27,011 nt of DNA from F23-B02 sp963620985 (GCA_963620985.1 CAVFCI010000025.1:1-27011); one strand, 5' to 3'. Positions 12,360-21,633 are shown, counted from the stretch's first letter. Translations and numbers: made by a program. Notes: generated by a model not told the origin, from the sequence alone.

Positions 12360-13385
12360 TTACCATTTATTTGAGACCTTCTCGGCAAAGCCGGGGAAGT
12401 CCTTTATTTCGATGACCCTGCCGTCGTCGAGGACGGCCTTTCCCGTGAAGCGTCCGAACACCTGATGCTGATCGCTCTTTATCAGCCCGACATCGGTGCA
12501 GGAGGCGCGGTCGAGCACGGGGCGGAAGTCCATCTCGAACCTGCCGTCGTCGGAGGTGAAGGTCCACGGCTGCATGAAGCCCTTTTCGTTATCGGGGATG
12601 TTGAATTTCACCTGACTGAGCTTGTGCGCCCTGCCGTTATAAAACAGCATGTTCTCGCTCGCGGCGGAGGTATCGCCGAAGCCGTAGCCTATATTCCAGC
12701 CGAAGGGCACGCCGTCAACCGCTCCCGAGGCCGAGCCCCAGTACCATGTGTTTTTGTACGTCCACACGCCGCGTCCCCAGTCGAGCACCGCGAAGCTGTC
12801 GGCAGGGTCAAAAACGTAGGTCTGCCCGTCATAGACGACCTCGCCGCGGGCGCGAAGGCAGTTTATCTTCTGGTTGTAGTAAAAATGTCCGGGCTTATCG
12901 AAGGGCGTGGCAATGACCATGCTCTCCTCCGGCTCATCGAACAGCTCGACCCTTGCGTACAGCGAGCCTGCCGGTCCGAAGCGCTTCATCTGCGCTATGA
13001 GCGTGCGCACGCCCGAGCCGTTGTTTTTAAAATAAATGCTGTAGTTTCTGCCGATGGCGGTCGTATCGCCTTCTTTGCTCGTTTCCGGCAGTCTGCGCCT
13101 GCCCAGCGGCATGAAGCACATGGGGCTCGTTGTTATCTCCCAGCCCTCCTCGAAGTTCAGAAGGCTTATCGAGTCCAGACCCATATAGCCGTTATCGTCG
13201 ATGGTGAGCGCAAGGGCAAAGCGCCCGTTGTTTATGAGGTAGTAGTCCCACTCCTTTATGCGCAGGGGGCTTGCCTTTATATCGGCGCGGCGGTAGACCG
13301 GCAGCAGTCTTTTGGCATAGCCGGGCTCCGTGAGCCCGCCGCCGGCGTTTAAAAGCGGCATCTCGCGTGTTATCTCGTGCTGCAT
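12360..13385 (-). CDS. DUF2804 family protein
   Basis: A 341-residue soluble protein matching the DUF2804 family in length and layout. It has an N-terminal extended segment (ITREMPLLNAGGGLTEPGYA), KEWDYYLINN early on, and tryptophan/aromatic-rich beta strands such as LDWGRGVWTYKNTWYWGSAS in the second half. The family is beta-rich and related by fold to lipocalin-like (CrtC/AttH-type) domains; no function is established. The ATG at 13385 follows AGGAG on the minus strand and lies two bases after the stop of the dnaI-like gene, so translation is probably coupled. No signal peptide. A longer open frame to 13631 overlaps the dnaI-like gene and is rejected. Confidence 0.85.
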   Translation of the reverse strand: MQHEITREMPLLNAGGGLTEPGYAKRLLPVYRRADIKASPLRIKEWDYYLINNGRFALALTIDDNGYMGLDSISLLNFEEGWEITTSPMCFMPLGRRRLPETSKEGDTTAIGRNYSIYFKNNGSGVRTLIAQMKRFGPAGSLYARVELFDEPEESMVIATPFDKPGHFYYNQKINCLRARGEVVYDGQTYVFDPADSFAVLDWGRGVWTYKNTWYWGSASGAVDGVPFGWNIGYGFGDTSAASENMLFYNGRAHKLSQVKFNIPDNEKGFMQPWTFTSDDGRFEMDFRPVLDRASCTDVGLIKSDQHQVFGRFTGKAVLDDGRVIEIKDFPGFAEKVSNKW

Positions 13386-13387
13386 CG

Positions 13388-14359
13388 CTACATCTCCTTT
13401 TTGAGCTGGCGTATATCCGTTCCGACAAAGGGGAGCTTGAGAAACTGCCCGTCTATCCGCGAGCATATCTGCGGGGTGTAGCGCCGCGCAAGCTCCGCGT
13501 CGGTGAGGTTCGTGCTGATAATGGTCTTTTTGCCCTCGACAAGTCGGGTGTTTATAAGCGTGTACAGCGCCGAGACGCTTATCTGCGTGAGCATCTCCGT
13601 GCCCAGATCGTCGAGTATCATGAGCTCGCATTCGAGCATGCGCTCTGCGCGTGTGGCCGCCTTTTCGGCTGTCTCCGCGTCGCGGGCAAATTTCCTGAGC
13701 TCAAAGGCCTCCAGCGCGGAGGACGCGGTGTCGTAGCACACCGAGTGGCCGCTCTGCGCGACGACGCGGGCTATGCAGGCCGACAGGAAGGTCTTGCCCA
13801 GACCCGTGCCGCCCTGAAACAGCAGATTCATCGAGCGCTCGGAAAAGCTCGCGGCGTACTCGCGGCAGGTGTTCAGAACGATGCTCATCGCCTCCTGCGC
13901 CTCGCCGTAGAGGGACAGGTCGAAGTTCTCAAAGCGCTCGCTGCTGTTTTTAAGAAGCGTGCTGAGCTCCGCCGTGAGCTGCCGGTTATACTCCTCGGTA
14001 AGGCAGGAGCACAGCTCGCTGCCGATAAAGCCCGTGTCCCTGCATTTGGGGCAGGAGTATATATCGTCGAGATAGTCGGCGGGGTAGCCGTGGGCGCGCA
14101 GAAGCTCCGCCCTCTTCGCCTGAAGCGCGAGGCTTTCGTCCTCCAGCGCCCTGAGCGCACCGGCAAGCTCGCCGCTGCGCTTTATCGTCAGCCCGACGAG
14201 CTCCGACATCTGCATACGCAGCCTTGCGTCGATGCGGCTTATCTCGGGTATCTGCTCATATATCCTTTCCTGTCTGAGATAGTGCTCGGCGACGTTGTCG
14301 GCGTGCCGGTGGCCTATCTGCTCTCTGGCCCGCGCCAGAATTTTTCCGTCCAGTGCCAT
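13388..14359 (-). CDS. DnaC/DnaI-type helicase loader ATPase
   Basis: A 323-residue AAA+ ATPase that should load the replicative helicase DnaB/DnaC onto DNA together with DnaD. The N-terminal half is helical and contains a zinc-binding cluster CPKCRDTG with ELCSC (Cys103, 106, 117, 119), as in Bacillus DnaI. The ATPase core has Walker A GGTGLGKT (183-190), Walker B LMILDDLGTE (246-255) and sensor-1 STN (282-284); the arginine-finger candidate is near residue 301. It starts three bases after the DnaD stop with no clear Shine-Dalgarno site of its own, suggesting translational coupling. It is not next to a prophage replication module, so this is most likely the chromosomal loader. Confidence 0.9.
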   Translation of the reverse strand: MALDGKILARAREQIGHRHADNVAEHYLRQERIYEQIPEISRIDARLRMQMSELVGLTIKRSGELAGALRALEDESLALQAKRAELLRAHGYPADYLDDIYSCPKCRDTGFIGSELCSCLTEEYNRQLTAELSTLLKNSSERFENFDLSLYGEAQEAMSIVLNTCREYAASFSERSMNLLFQGGTGLGKTFLSACIARVVAQSGHSVCYDTASSALEAFELRKFARDAETAEKAATRAERMLECELMILDDLGTEMLTQISVSALYTLINTRLVEGKKTIISTNLTDAELARRYTPQICSRIDGQFLKLPFVGTDIRQLKKEM

Positions 14360-14362
14360 TGC

Positions 14363-15301
14363 TTAACCGTTTTTAACCTTTTCGTATATTGAGCGCAGCC
14401 GTTCGAGCTCATCGCCGGAGACGTTGCTGCGGTGCCTGTTTTCCGCCTTTACAGCCGACGCGGGACTGCGGCTGTCGCGCTCGGCGACCTCGGCGGCAGA
14501 ATGTATGCCCTTTTCGTGCCACGAGAGGATTATCTTGTTCATGTATCCCCATTTGAGTGCGCCCGTGTTCGTGACCGTGCGGTCGTAGGCTATGAGTATC
14601 GTCTCGTTGTCAAAGCCCATGTCGAACCACGAGAGCATGTACTTGCGCTCGGTCGGTGTGAGCACGCGGGAGCCCAGCCCCATGGCCGTCTTGACCTCGC
14701 CTGCACGCGAGCGCCTCTCGGCGGCGGTGCGGATATATTCGTCGGCCTGCTCGATGGTGATTATCTCCCTGTTTGCCCATGAGTAGGCCTCCTTTTCGAT
14801 GCTGCGCATGGACGGCAGCCTGCCGGGGCCGTATTTTTCCCTGAACACGTCGATGCAGTAGCCGATGAGCATGAATATCACGTCGGCGGGGAGGGCGAGA
14901 TAGTCGTATATGCCGAACAGGGTCTTGAGGTCTGCTGTCGAGAGCACTCTTCCGAGCTTGCGCTGCGCCTGCGCGACAACAGCCTGAAAGCCGCTGTCCT
15001 CCTTCGAGCGGCGCACGATATCCTCCGCCGTATACTCCGGAAGCTCCTCAGCCGGAGGAAGCTTAGGCTCGGCCTGCGCCTGCGCCGGTGCGTCGGGGCG
15101 GGCAAGGGACATGCGGCAGAGCTTTTCGTAGGCGTTTTTTATCTCCGCGCCCGTCCTGCACAGCTCGCGAGCGGCGGCCTCGGCATCGAAGCTGCCGCGC
15201 CGGCACAGCCAGATATACAGCAGCGCGACATCGCCGTCGTGGGCGGCGATAAGCTTGTCCGCCGCGCTGTAGGGTATTAAGTTCTGCTCTGCTGCGGACA
15301 T
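14363..15301 (-). CDS. dnaD: DnaD domain replication initiation protein
   Basis: A 312-residue protein with a winged-helix-like N-terminus (about 1-70), an acidic/proline-rich linker (about 72-90) and two consecutive DnaB_2/DnaD C-terminal type domains (about 92-180 and 200-285). The second ends in the motif KWGYMNKIILSWHEKGI, which fits the YxxxIxxxW pattern of DnaD domains. DnaD remodels DNA at the origin or at stalled forks and recruits the helicase loader encoded immediately downstream. The ATG at 15301 follows AGGGAG with good spacing, and a near-consensus promoter lies about 50 bases upstream. First gene of a four-gene operon. Confidence 0.88.
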   Translation of the reverse strand: MSAAEQNLIPYSAADKLIAAHDGDVALLYIWLCRRGSFDAEAAARELCRTGAEIKNAYEKLCRMSLARPDAPAQAQAEPKLPPAEELPEYTAEDIVRRSKEDSGFQAVVAQAQRKLGRVLSTADLKTLFGIYDYLALPADVIFMLIGYCIDVFREKYGPGRLPSMRSIEKEAYSWANREIITIEQADEYIRTAAERRSRAGEVKTAMGLGSRVLTPTERKYMLSWFDMGFDNETILIAYDRTVTNTGALKWGYMNKIILSWHEKGIHSAAEVAERDSRSPASAVKAENRHRSNVSGDELERLRSIYEKVKNG

Positions 15302-15353
15302 GGCTTCTCTCCCTGTTCATTCAAAGTTTACACAAAGCGCTTTAACAAGTGGG

Positions 15354-15382
15354 ATTATACCATTAAAATTAGCTTGTAGCAA
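15354..15382 (-). promoter_or_regulatory. Promoter of the dnaD operon
   Basis: On the minus strand, TTGCTA (plus 15377-15382) is followed after 17 bases by a perfect TATAAT (plus 15354-15359) with the extended -10 TGG in front. It overlaps the -35 region of the divergent promoter for the U32 gene. Confidence 0.8.
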
Positions 15383-15403
15383 TAGCCTTGTTTGTGGTAT
15401 AAT
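15374..15403 (+). promoter_or_regulatory. Promoter of the U32-maf-mreCD run
   Basis: A perfect TATAAT (15398-15403) is preceded by the extended -10 TGG. A weak -35, TTGTAG (15374-15379), lies 18 bases upstream. Its -35 region overlaps that of the divergent dnaD promoter, so a single bound polymerase or regulator could affect both. Confidence 0.7.
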
Positions 15404-15434
15404 TCATTGATTACAATGCCAGAGGTATAGATAC

Positions 15435-17522
15435 ATGCTTGAGCTGCTTTCACCCGCAGGCTCGCCGGAGGCGGTCGTTGCCGCCGTACAGAACGGCGCG
15501 GATGCGGTCTATATGGGATTAGGGATATTCAACGCACGGCGCGGAGCGAAAAACTTCAGCGATGAGGAATTTGAAAGAGCCGTGCGCTACTGCCGCATAC
15601 GCGGCTGCAAGGTCTATGTCACGATGAACACCCTCGTGGGCGACCGCGAGATGGAGCAGGCCGCCGCGCTTGCCCGACGTGTGTCGGAGCTCGGAGCGGA
15701 CGCGATACTCGTGCAGGATCTCGGCCTTCTTAGCGTACTGAAAAAGGCCGTGCCGGATATTGCGCTGCATGCAAGCACTCAGATGAGCATACACAACCTC
15801 GCCGGAGTCGAGGCCGCAGCCGAGATGGGGCTCACCCGCGCCGTGCTCGCCCGCGAGCTCAGCTTCGAGCAGATAAAATTCATCACAAAGCACTCGCCCA
15901 TAGAGACGGAGATATTCGTCCACGGTGCGCTGTGCTTCTGTCATTCGGGGCAGTGCTACATGTCCTCGCTCATAGGCCGCCGCAGCGGAAACCGCGGCAT
16001 GTGCGCCCAGCCCTGCCGCATGGAATACAGCATGGGCGGCAGACTGGAGGACAGTCACCCGCTGTCGCTGAAGGATAACTGCCTTATAGACCGACTGCGC
16101 GAGATAGAGGACGCGGGCGTTGCCTGCGTGAAGATAGAGGGGCGGATGAAGCGCCCCGAGTACACGGGCATAGTCACCGGCATATATTCAAGAATAATAA
16201 AGGAGCGCCGCGAGCCGACGGCGGACGAGATGCAGATGCTCACCGGCGCATTTTCGCGTCAGGGCTTCACTCAGGGCTATTTTAACGGCACGAAAACCGA
16301 TATGTTCGGCATCAGAGCCGAGACGGACAAGGCCGGCGAAAAGCTGCTGGCCGACGCAAGGCGGGAGTATATGGGGCGCGAGGAGCGCCGCGTGCCGATC
16401 AAGCTCTACGCGGTGGTGAACGCGGGCGAGGCGGTCAAGGCCGCCGCCATAGACGGGCTCGGCAACAAGGTCGCCGCCTTCGGTCCGGAGCCGCAGAAGG
16501 CCATACGGCAGGCGATAAGCTCCGAGACGCTCAGCGACAGGCTCGGCAAAACGGGCGGCACGCCCTATTACTGCACGCAGGTGCAAAGCCGTGTGCAGAG
16601 CGGGCTGTTCCTCTCGGCGTCCGAGATAAACGAGCTCCGGCGCAAGCTCGTGACCGCTCTGAGCGAGCGCCGCGCAATGCCGCCGCAGCGCCGCAGTCTG
16701 CAAACGCCCCCTCTGCCCGTGGGACACAATGCCGTTACAGACCCCGTCATGATATATCAGGTGCGCACGGCAGAGCAGCTCACGGAGGAGCTTGCCGACA
16801 CGAGGCCGGACTATATATACATCCCCGTCAGGGTCATGTACGACAGCTTTGAGCTCGTGCGCATTTTCTCCGAGCGCGGAGCCGTGCCCGTCGCGGTGCT
16901 GCCGCGCATCGTCCCCGACGATGAGGCCGCGCAGCTGTTCAAAATGCTCAGGACGCTGTTTGACCGCGGCATAAACGAGGCGCTTGTCGGAAACCTCGGG
17001 CATATAAAGCTCGCCCGCAAGGCAGGGATGAAGACCCGCGCCGATTTCGGCATGAACGTATTCAACTCCTATTCGATGGATATGCTGCGCCAGATGGGCT
17101 TTTTGTCCGCGACGGCCTCCTTCGAGCTGCGCCTTGCGCAGGTGCGCGACATGGCAAAGTGCGTGCCCACGGAGCTCATCGCCTACGGCAGGCTGCCGCT
17201 GATGGTGTCCGACCAGTGCATCATAAGCCACAGTCTGGGCTCGTGCAAGTGCCAGACCCCCGCGCAGCTTTCCGACCGCATGGGCTCGAGCTTCCCCGTC
17301 GTGCGCGAGCCGGAGCACCGCAACGTTATATACAATTCCCGAAAGCTCTTCATGGCCGACAAGAACGACGAGCTGTGCGGCGTGGGGCTCTGGGGCATAA
17401 GACTGATGTTCACCACCGAGGGCGCGCGCGAGTGCGTTCAGGTGGCAAAGCGATACAAGGGCGAGGGCGACTACCAGCCGAACGATCTGACCCGCGGCCT
17501 TTACTACAGAGGAGTTGACTGA
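15435..17522 (+). CDS. U32 family protein (RlhA/TrhP-like RNA hydroxylation)
   Basis: A 695-residue protein of the peptidase U32 family, now associated with prephenate-dependent hydroxylation of rRNA (RlhA) or tRNA wobble uridine (TrhP) rather than proteolysis. The N-terminal barrel starts LELLSPAGSPEAVVAAVQNG. The core signature is EIFVHGALCFCHSGQCYMSS with Cys167, Cys169 and Cys174, followed by GMCAQPC with Cys190 and Cys194. These cysteines are probable metal or Fe-S ligands. The long C-terminal half matches the RlhA-sized subgroup rather than the short paralogues. Start ATG 15435 has a modest AGAGG upstream. The stop lies one base before the maf start, so the two genes are co-translated. 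Confidence 0.88.
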   Translation: MLELLSPAGSPEAVVAAVQNGADAVYMGLGIFNARRGAKNFSDEEFERAVRYCRIRGCKVYVTMNTLVGDREMEQAAALARRVSELGADAILVQDLGLLSVLKKAVPDIALHASTQMSIHNLAGVEAAAEMGLTRAVLARELSFEQIKFITKHSPIETEIFVHGALCFCHSGQCYMSSLIGRRSGNRGMCAQPCRMEYSMGGRLEDSHPLSLKDNCLIDRLREIEDAGVACVKIEGRMKRPEYTGIVTGIYSRIIKERREPTADEMQMLTGAFSRQGFTQGYFNGTKTDMFGIRAETDKAGEKLLADARREYMGREERRVPIKLYAVVNAGEAVKAAAIDGLGNKVAAFGPEPQKAIRQAISSETLSDRLGKTGGTPYYCTQVQSRVQSGLFLSASEINELRRKLVTALSERRAMPPQRRSLQTPPLPVGHNAVTDPVMIYQVRTAEQLTEELADTRPDYIYIPVRVMYDSFELVRIFSERGAVPVAVLPRIVPDDEAAQLFKMLRTLFDRGINEALVGNLGHIKLARKAGMKTRADFGMNVFNSYSMDMLRQMGFLSATASFELRLAQVRDMAKCVPTELIAYGRLPLMVSDQCIISHSLGSCKCQTPAQLSDRMGSSFPVVREPEHRNVIYNSRKLFMADKNDELCGVGLWGIRLMFTTEGARECVQVAKRYKGEGDYQPNDLTRGLYYRGVD

Positions 17523-17523
17523 T

Positions 17524-18090
17524 ATGGATATCGTGCTGGCCTCCGGCTCGCCGAGGCGGAGAGAGCTGCTGGAGACGCTGGGGCTTGACTTCCGCATCGT
17601 TCCCGCAAGGGGCGAGGAGATACCTCCCGAGGGAGCAGGTCCCGCCGAAACGGTCACGGCGCTGGCAAAGGCCAAGGCAGGTGAGGTCGCGGGGCTGTTC
17701 CCCGAGGCGCTTGTCATAGCGGCTGATACGGTCGTCTGGGCGGAGGGCAGGATACTCGGAAAGCCCCGTGACGAGGCCGGCGCGAGGCGCATGCTGCACA
17801 TGCTCTCGGACAACAGCCACGAGGTGTATACGGGCACTGCGCTTATATACAAGGGAAAAAGCATCGCGGGCGCGGAGAAAACGAAGGTGTTCTTCCGCAG
17901 ACTGACGGATGCGGAGATAGACGGCTATATAGCCACCGGCGAGCCCATGGACAAGGCCGGAGCCTACGGCATTCAGGGCAGAGCCGCGCTCATGGTCAGG
18001 CGCATTGAGGGCGATTACTTCAATGTCATGGGTCTGCCGCTGTGCAGGCTCGGCCAAATGCTCGAAGAGATCGGGGTGCATCTTTTTTGA
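17524..18090 (+). CDS. maf: Maf family nucleotide pyrophosphatase
   Basis: A 188-residue Maf/Ham1-fold pyrophosphatase, removing non-canonical or pyrimidine NTPs in the cytosol. It starts with the hallmark LASGSPRRRELL (residues 4-15). AADTVVW carries the catalytic aspartate near residue 68, LGKPRD follows, and the C-terminal AYGIQGRAALMV loop is complete. The ATG at 17524 follows GGAG by nine bases; an in-frame TTG at 17515 is too close to the site. The gene ends in TTGA, overlapping the mreC start by four bases. The maf-mreC-mreD order is the common Firmicutes arrangement and ties it to division and cell shape. Confidence 0.95.
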   Translation: MDIVLASGSPRRRELLETLGLDFRIVPARGEEIPPEGAGPAETVTALAKAKAGEVAGLFPEALVIAADTVVWAEGRILGKPRDEAGARRMLHMLSDNSHEVYTGTALIYKGKSIAGAEKTKVFFRRLTDAEIDGYIATGEPMDKAGAYGIQGRAALMVRRIEGDYFNVMGLPLCRLGQMLEEIGVHLF

Positions 18091-18935
18091 ATGTGAAAAA
18101 TTATCTGAGAAAAAACGGAATAAAGCTCGGCGTTATAGTGCTGGTCATAGCGCTCGTCGCCGGAGCCGCCTCATACCTGCTCAAGGGCAACGCCGGAGTG
18201 ATACAGAACGTATCCGGCACGGTGAAGGCTCCTGTGCAGCGCATGGTCAGCTCCGTGGCCGAGTGGCTTGAGAGCATATACGGCTATCTGTACGAATACG
18301 ACCAGCTCATCGCCGAAAACGAGCGCCTGCGAGCCGAGCTCACCGAGGCTCAGGAGGAGGCGCGGAACGGCGCTGCCGCCATCGAGGAGAACGAGCGCTT
18401 CCGCCAGCTGCTGGAGTTCAAGGAAAAGCACAGCGACATGACGCTTGAATCGGCCAAGGTCGTTGCGTGGACGAGCTCGAACTGGGCGCATTCGTTCACC
18501 ATCAGCAAGGGCACGAGCGCAGACCTTGAGGTCGGCGACTGCGTGATCACGGAGTACGGCGTTCTGGTCGGCCAGATAACCGAGATAGGCTCGACATGGG
18601 CGACGGTCGCGACGGTCATTGACCTGAACACCAACATCGGTGCGCTCGTCTCCGAAAACGGCGCGTCCGGCCTGCTCGTCGGCGATTTTGCCATGATGCA
18701 GGAGGGCTGCGTGAAGCTCAGCTACCTTGCCGACGGTGCGCAGGTCTTCTCCGGCGACACGGTCATGACCTCGGGCTCGGGCGGCGCGTTCCCGCAGGGG
18801 CTCGTCGTCGGAACGATAAGCTCGGTAAAGACCGAGGCCGGCGGTCAGATAGAGTACGGCGAGGTCAAGCCCGGCTGCGACCTCACCTCGCTCGTGCAGG
18901 TCTTCGTAGTAAAGGATTTTGAAGTGGTGGAGTAA
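18087..18935 (+). CDS. mreC: Rod shape-determining protein MreC
   Basis: A 282-residue bitopic protein with a short cytoplasmic start, one membrane helix (about residues 13-32) and an extracytoplasmic coiled coil (about 65-110, rich in ENERLRAELTEAQEEA-type heptads). The two beta-barrel MreC domains follow, with the typical VITEYGVLVGQI, ENGASGLLVGD and TSGSGGAFPQGLVVG motifs. MreC assembles on MreD, MreB and PBP2 to organise lateral wall synthesis. The likely start is TTG at 18087, seven bases after GGGGTG and overlapping the maf stop; a GTG at 18093 is the alternative. Confidence 0.92.
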   Translation: MNVKNYLRKNGIKLGVIVLVIALVAGAASYLLKGNAGVIQNVSGTVKAPVQRMVSSVAEWLESIYGYLYEYDQLIAENERLRAELTEAQEEARNGAAAIEENERFRQLLEFKEKHSDMTLESAKVVAWTSSNWAHSFTISKGTSADLEVGDCVITEYGVLVGQITEIGSTWATVATVIDLNTNIGALVSENGASGLLVGDFAMMQEGCVKLSYLADGAQVFSGDTVMTSGSGGAFPQGLVVGTISSVKTEAGGQIEYGEVKPGCDLTSLVQVFVVKDFEVVE

Positions 18936-19460
18936 TTGCTGAACAGAATTATTCAGGCTCTTGAATGGAAAAAGGTCCGCATGGTGATAAAATACGCGGT
19001 CTATATGCTGCTGGTGATGCTGCTGCAAAGCGTGCTGTTTTCGAGGATAAGCATACTCGGCGCAAAGGGCTTTATCATCCCCGCGGCGGCTGTGGCTGCC
19101 GGAATATATCTCGGCGGCGTGCGCGGCGCGGTATTCGGGATCTTCCTCGGCCTGTTTACGGACATGTCGTTTTCCGAAACGACGGTGCTGTTTACGGTGC
19201 TGTTCCCGCTCATCGGCTTCGGCGCGGGCTTTGCCTCGGATTTTTATATAAACAAAAGCTTTCTGGCCTTTATGATACTGAGCATGGCTGCCATACTGCT
19301 GTGCAGCGCCTGCCAGCTCATCCTTGCGCTCATAGGCGGTTCAACGGAGCTGCTGCCAGGCCTTCTTACGGCGCTTTTGCAGACGCTCTGGTCGATACCG
19401 CCGGTGATGCTGCTGTACCTGCCCTTTAAGGAGGGCGGCATAATGAGAGATACCTATTAA
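18936..19460 (+). CDS. mreD: Rod shape-determining protein MreD
   Basis: A 174-residue membrane protein with five to six hydrophobic helices and the MreD motif GAVFGIFLGLFTDM after the second helix. It forms the membrane part of the elongasome with MreC. The start is TTG at 18936, directly after the mreC stop and preceded by GGTGGAG in the mreC 3' end. Both the overlap and the unusual start codon suggest coupled translation that limits its amount. The next gene encodes the transpeptidase of the same complex. Confidence 0.88.
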   Translation: MLNRIIQALEWKKVRMVIKYAVYMLLVMLLQSVLFSRISILGAKGFIIPAAAVAAGIYLGGVRGAVFGIFLGLFTDMSFSETTVLFTVLFPLIGFGAGFASDFYINKSFLAFMILSMAAILLCSACQLILALIGGSTELLPGLLTALLQTLWSIPPVMLLYLPFKEGGIMRDTY

Positions 19461-19486
19461 CCACCCCTGTTATTTGAGGATACCCT

Positions 19487-21574
19487 ATGAATATTATCAA
19501 AAAAGAAAGACTTATAGCGCTTACGCTGGTTTTCGCGATACTTCTCACCATATATGTTGTCGCGCTGTACAAGCTGCAGATCATAGAGGGCGAGGCGTAT
19601 TACGAGGAGAGCAAGAACAACATGGTGACGACAAGCACCGTTATCGCCGCGCGCGGAAAGATACTCGACCGCAACGGCAGGGAGCTCGTCACGAACAAGT
19701 CCTGCTATGACCTGACGATAAACACCGACGAGCTCTTCCCCTCCGACGGCAGCGTCGATTCAAACGCCGTCATTTTAAAGCTCGTCAACATGATCCGCGA
19801 TTACGGCGACGATTATATCGACGATCTGCCGATAACGACGAGCCCGCCGTTTGAGTACGAGAACGTCTCCGAGCAGGATCAGGCGCGGCTTGACGCTTAC
19901 ATGAAGCAGAACAACGTCCCCGAAAACGCCAGCGCCGTCGAGGTGCTCTCGAGCATGCGCGACCGCTATGAGATCGACAGTAACTACACCGCCGAGGAGG
20001 CGAGGATAATCGCCGGTGTGCGCTACGCGGTGAACGTGCGCTATCTCATAAACACCTCGGACTATGTTTTCGTCAAGGATGCTGACATGAAGCTCATAGC
20101 GACCCTGCGCGAGAACAATGTCGAGGGCATAAACATCAAGGAGTCCTACGTCCGCGAGTATTCGACCTCGGCTGCGGCGCACATCCTCGGCTACACGGGC
20201 GCGATGAGCGACAGCGACTATGCCAAATACTCCGAGCAGGGCTACTCCGCCGACACCTATGTCGGCAAGGACGGCGCGGAGCTCGCCTTTGAAAAATACC
20301 TGCACGGCACGAACGGCACGGTGCGCACGACCTCGGCCTCGGACGGCACGGTCATCAGCAAGGAATACACCAAGGAGCCCGAGCCCGGCAACAACGTGTA
20401 TCTGACGATAGACATCGGCCTTCAGGAGGCCGCCGAGCTTGCGCTCGAAAACGGCGTGGCCTCCATACAGGCGAAGATAGACGCGAAAAAGGAGCAGCAG
20501 ATAGCAAGCGGAACGTACACGGAAAAGCAGGATCAGATAGACGGCGCGGCGGTCGTTGTCGTAAACGTCAAGACCGGCGAGCCGCTGGCCATAGCCAACT
20601 GGCCGACCTACGATCCGGCGCAGCTGCTTGAAAATTATAACGAGATACTCGAAGCGGCAAACACGCCGCTGTATAACCGCGCACTGCTGGGCACCTACGC
20701 TCCGGGCTCGACCTTCAAGCCCTGCGCCGCAATCGCAGCCCTCACCGAGGGCATAATAAGCACCGGCACGACCATCGAGTGCCGCGGCCAGTACACGCGC
20801 TACGCCCAGTACGGCTACGCGCCCTACTGCTGGATATACACGCAGAACAATCAGAAGCTCACGCACGGCTATCTCAATGTCACCGGCGCTATCCAGAACT
20901 CCTGCAACATCTTCTTCTACTCTGTAGGCCATGATCTGGGAATCGACAAGATGGATAAGTACGCCTCTCAGTTCGGCCTCGGCGAGAGCACGGGCATCGA
21001 GCTGCCCGAGTCCACCGGCAATATGGCAAACGCCGCAAACCACGAGGAGCTCACGGGCGAAACATGGTCGATAGGCCATACCATGCAGGCCGCGATCGGC
21101 CAGTCCGACAGCCTCTTTACCCCGCTCCAGCTTGCCGAATACTGTGCTGCCGTCGCCAATAACGGCGAGCGCCACAGCGCATCGATACTCAAGTCCGTGC
21201 GCAGCTACAGCTACGGCGAGAACGTTTACGAGCGTGAGGACGAGGTGCTCAGCAAGGTCGAGAGCGCCCAGTACAACTGGGATGCGGTCAAGGAGGGCAT
21301 GCGCCTTGTCGGCAAGTCGAGCCTGTCAAGCTATACGATGACCACCGTCGCCGCCAAGACTGGCACAGCCCAGAGGGGCGACAGTGTCTCAAACGACGCT
21401 ATCTTCATCTGCTATGCGCCCTTTGAGGATCCCGAGATAGCGATGGCCATAGTCGTTCAGAAAGGCTCGGCGGGCTCAAACTGCTCGGTCATAGCGCAGG
21501 AGATACTGGAGGCTTATTTCAGCCTCAAATCCGCGACCGACGTGACCGATGTCGAGGGCGAGCTGCTGCAATAG
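19487..21574 (+). CDS. mrdA: Penicillin-binding protein 2 (elongasome transpeptidase)
   Basis: A 695-residue class B PBP. One N-terminal membrane helix (about residues 10-28) precedes the pedestal/dimerisation domain, with the R1-type motif AARGKILDRNG (about 54-64). The transpeptidase domain has STFK with nucleophile Ser408 and Lys411, SCN (472-474) and KTGT (624-627), all intact. It cross-links peptidoglycan during elongation, probably with a RodA partner encoded elsewhere. Class assignment to PBP2/MrdA rather than a division PBP rests on its position after mreC-mreD and the absence of PASTA domains. GAGGA precedes the ATG. A region of about 150 residues between the membrane helix and the catalytic domain is rich in Asp/Tyr and rather long, which is common in clostridial members. 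Confidence 0.92.
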   Translation: MNIIKKERLIALTLVFAILLTIYVVALYKLQIIEGEAYYEESKNNMVTTSTVIAARGKILDRNGRELVTNKSCYDLTINTDELFPSDGSVDSNAVILKLVNMIRDYGDDYIDDLPITTSPPFEYENVSEQDQARLDAYMKQNNVPENASAVEVLSSMRDRYEIDSNYTAEEARIIAGVRYAVNVRYLINTSDYVFVKDADMKLIATLRENNVEGINIKESYVREYSTSAAAHILGYTGAMSDSDYAKYSEQGYSADTYVGKDGAELAFEKYLHGTNGTVRTTSASDGTVISKEYTKEPEPGNNVYLTIDIGLQEAAELALENGVASIQAKIDAKKEQQIASGTYTEKQDQIDGAAVVVVNVKTGEPLAIANWPTYDPAQLLENYNEILEAANTPLYNRALLGTYAPGSTFKPCAAIAALTEGIISTGTTIECRGQYTRYAQYGYAPYCWIYTQNNQKLTHGYLNVTGAIQNSCNIFFYSVGHDLGIDKMDKYASQFGLGESTGIELPESTGNMANAANHEELTGETWSIGHTMQAAIGQSDSLFTPLQLAEYCAAVANNGERHSASILKSVRSYSYGENVYEREDEVLSKVESAQYNWDAVKEGMRLVGKSSLSSYTMTTVAAKTGTAQRGDSVSNDAIFICYAPFEDPEIAMAIVVQKGSAGSNCSVIAQEILEAYFSLKSATDVTDVEGELLQ

Positions 21575-21604
21575 TAAAAAACAATGTTTTTTGTCAAAAA
21601 AGCG

Positions 21605-21633
21605 TTGAAAGAGGCAACAGTATTGTATATAAT
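21605..21633 (+). promoter_or_regulatory. Promoter of the mgsA-like gene
   Basis: TTGAAA (21605-21610), exactly 17 bases, then a perfect TATAAT (21628-21633). It starts transcription about 25 bases before the ATG at 21666 and separates this gene from the upstream wall operon. Confidence 0.85.
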
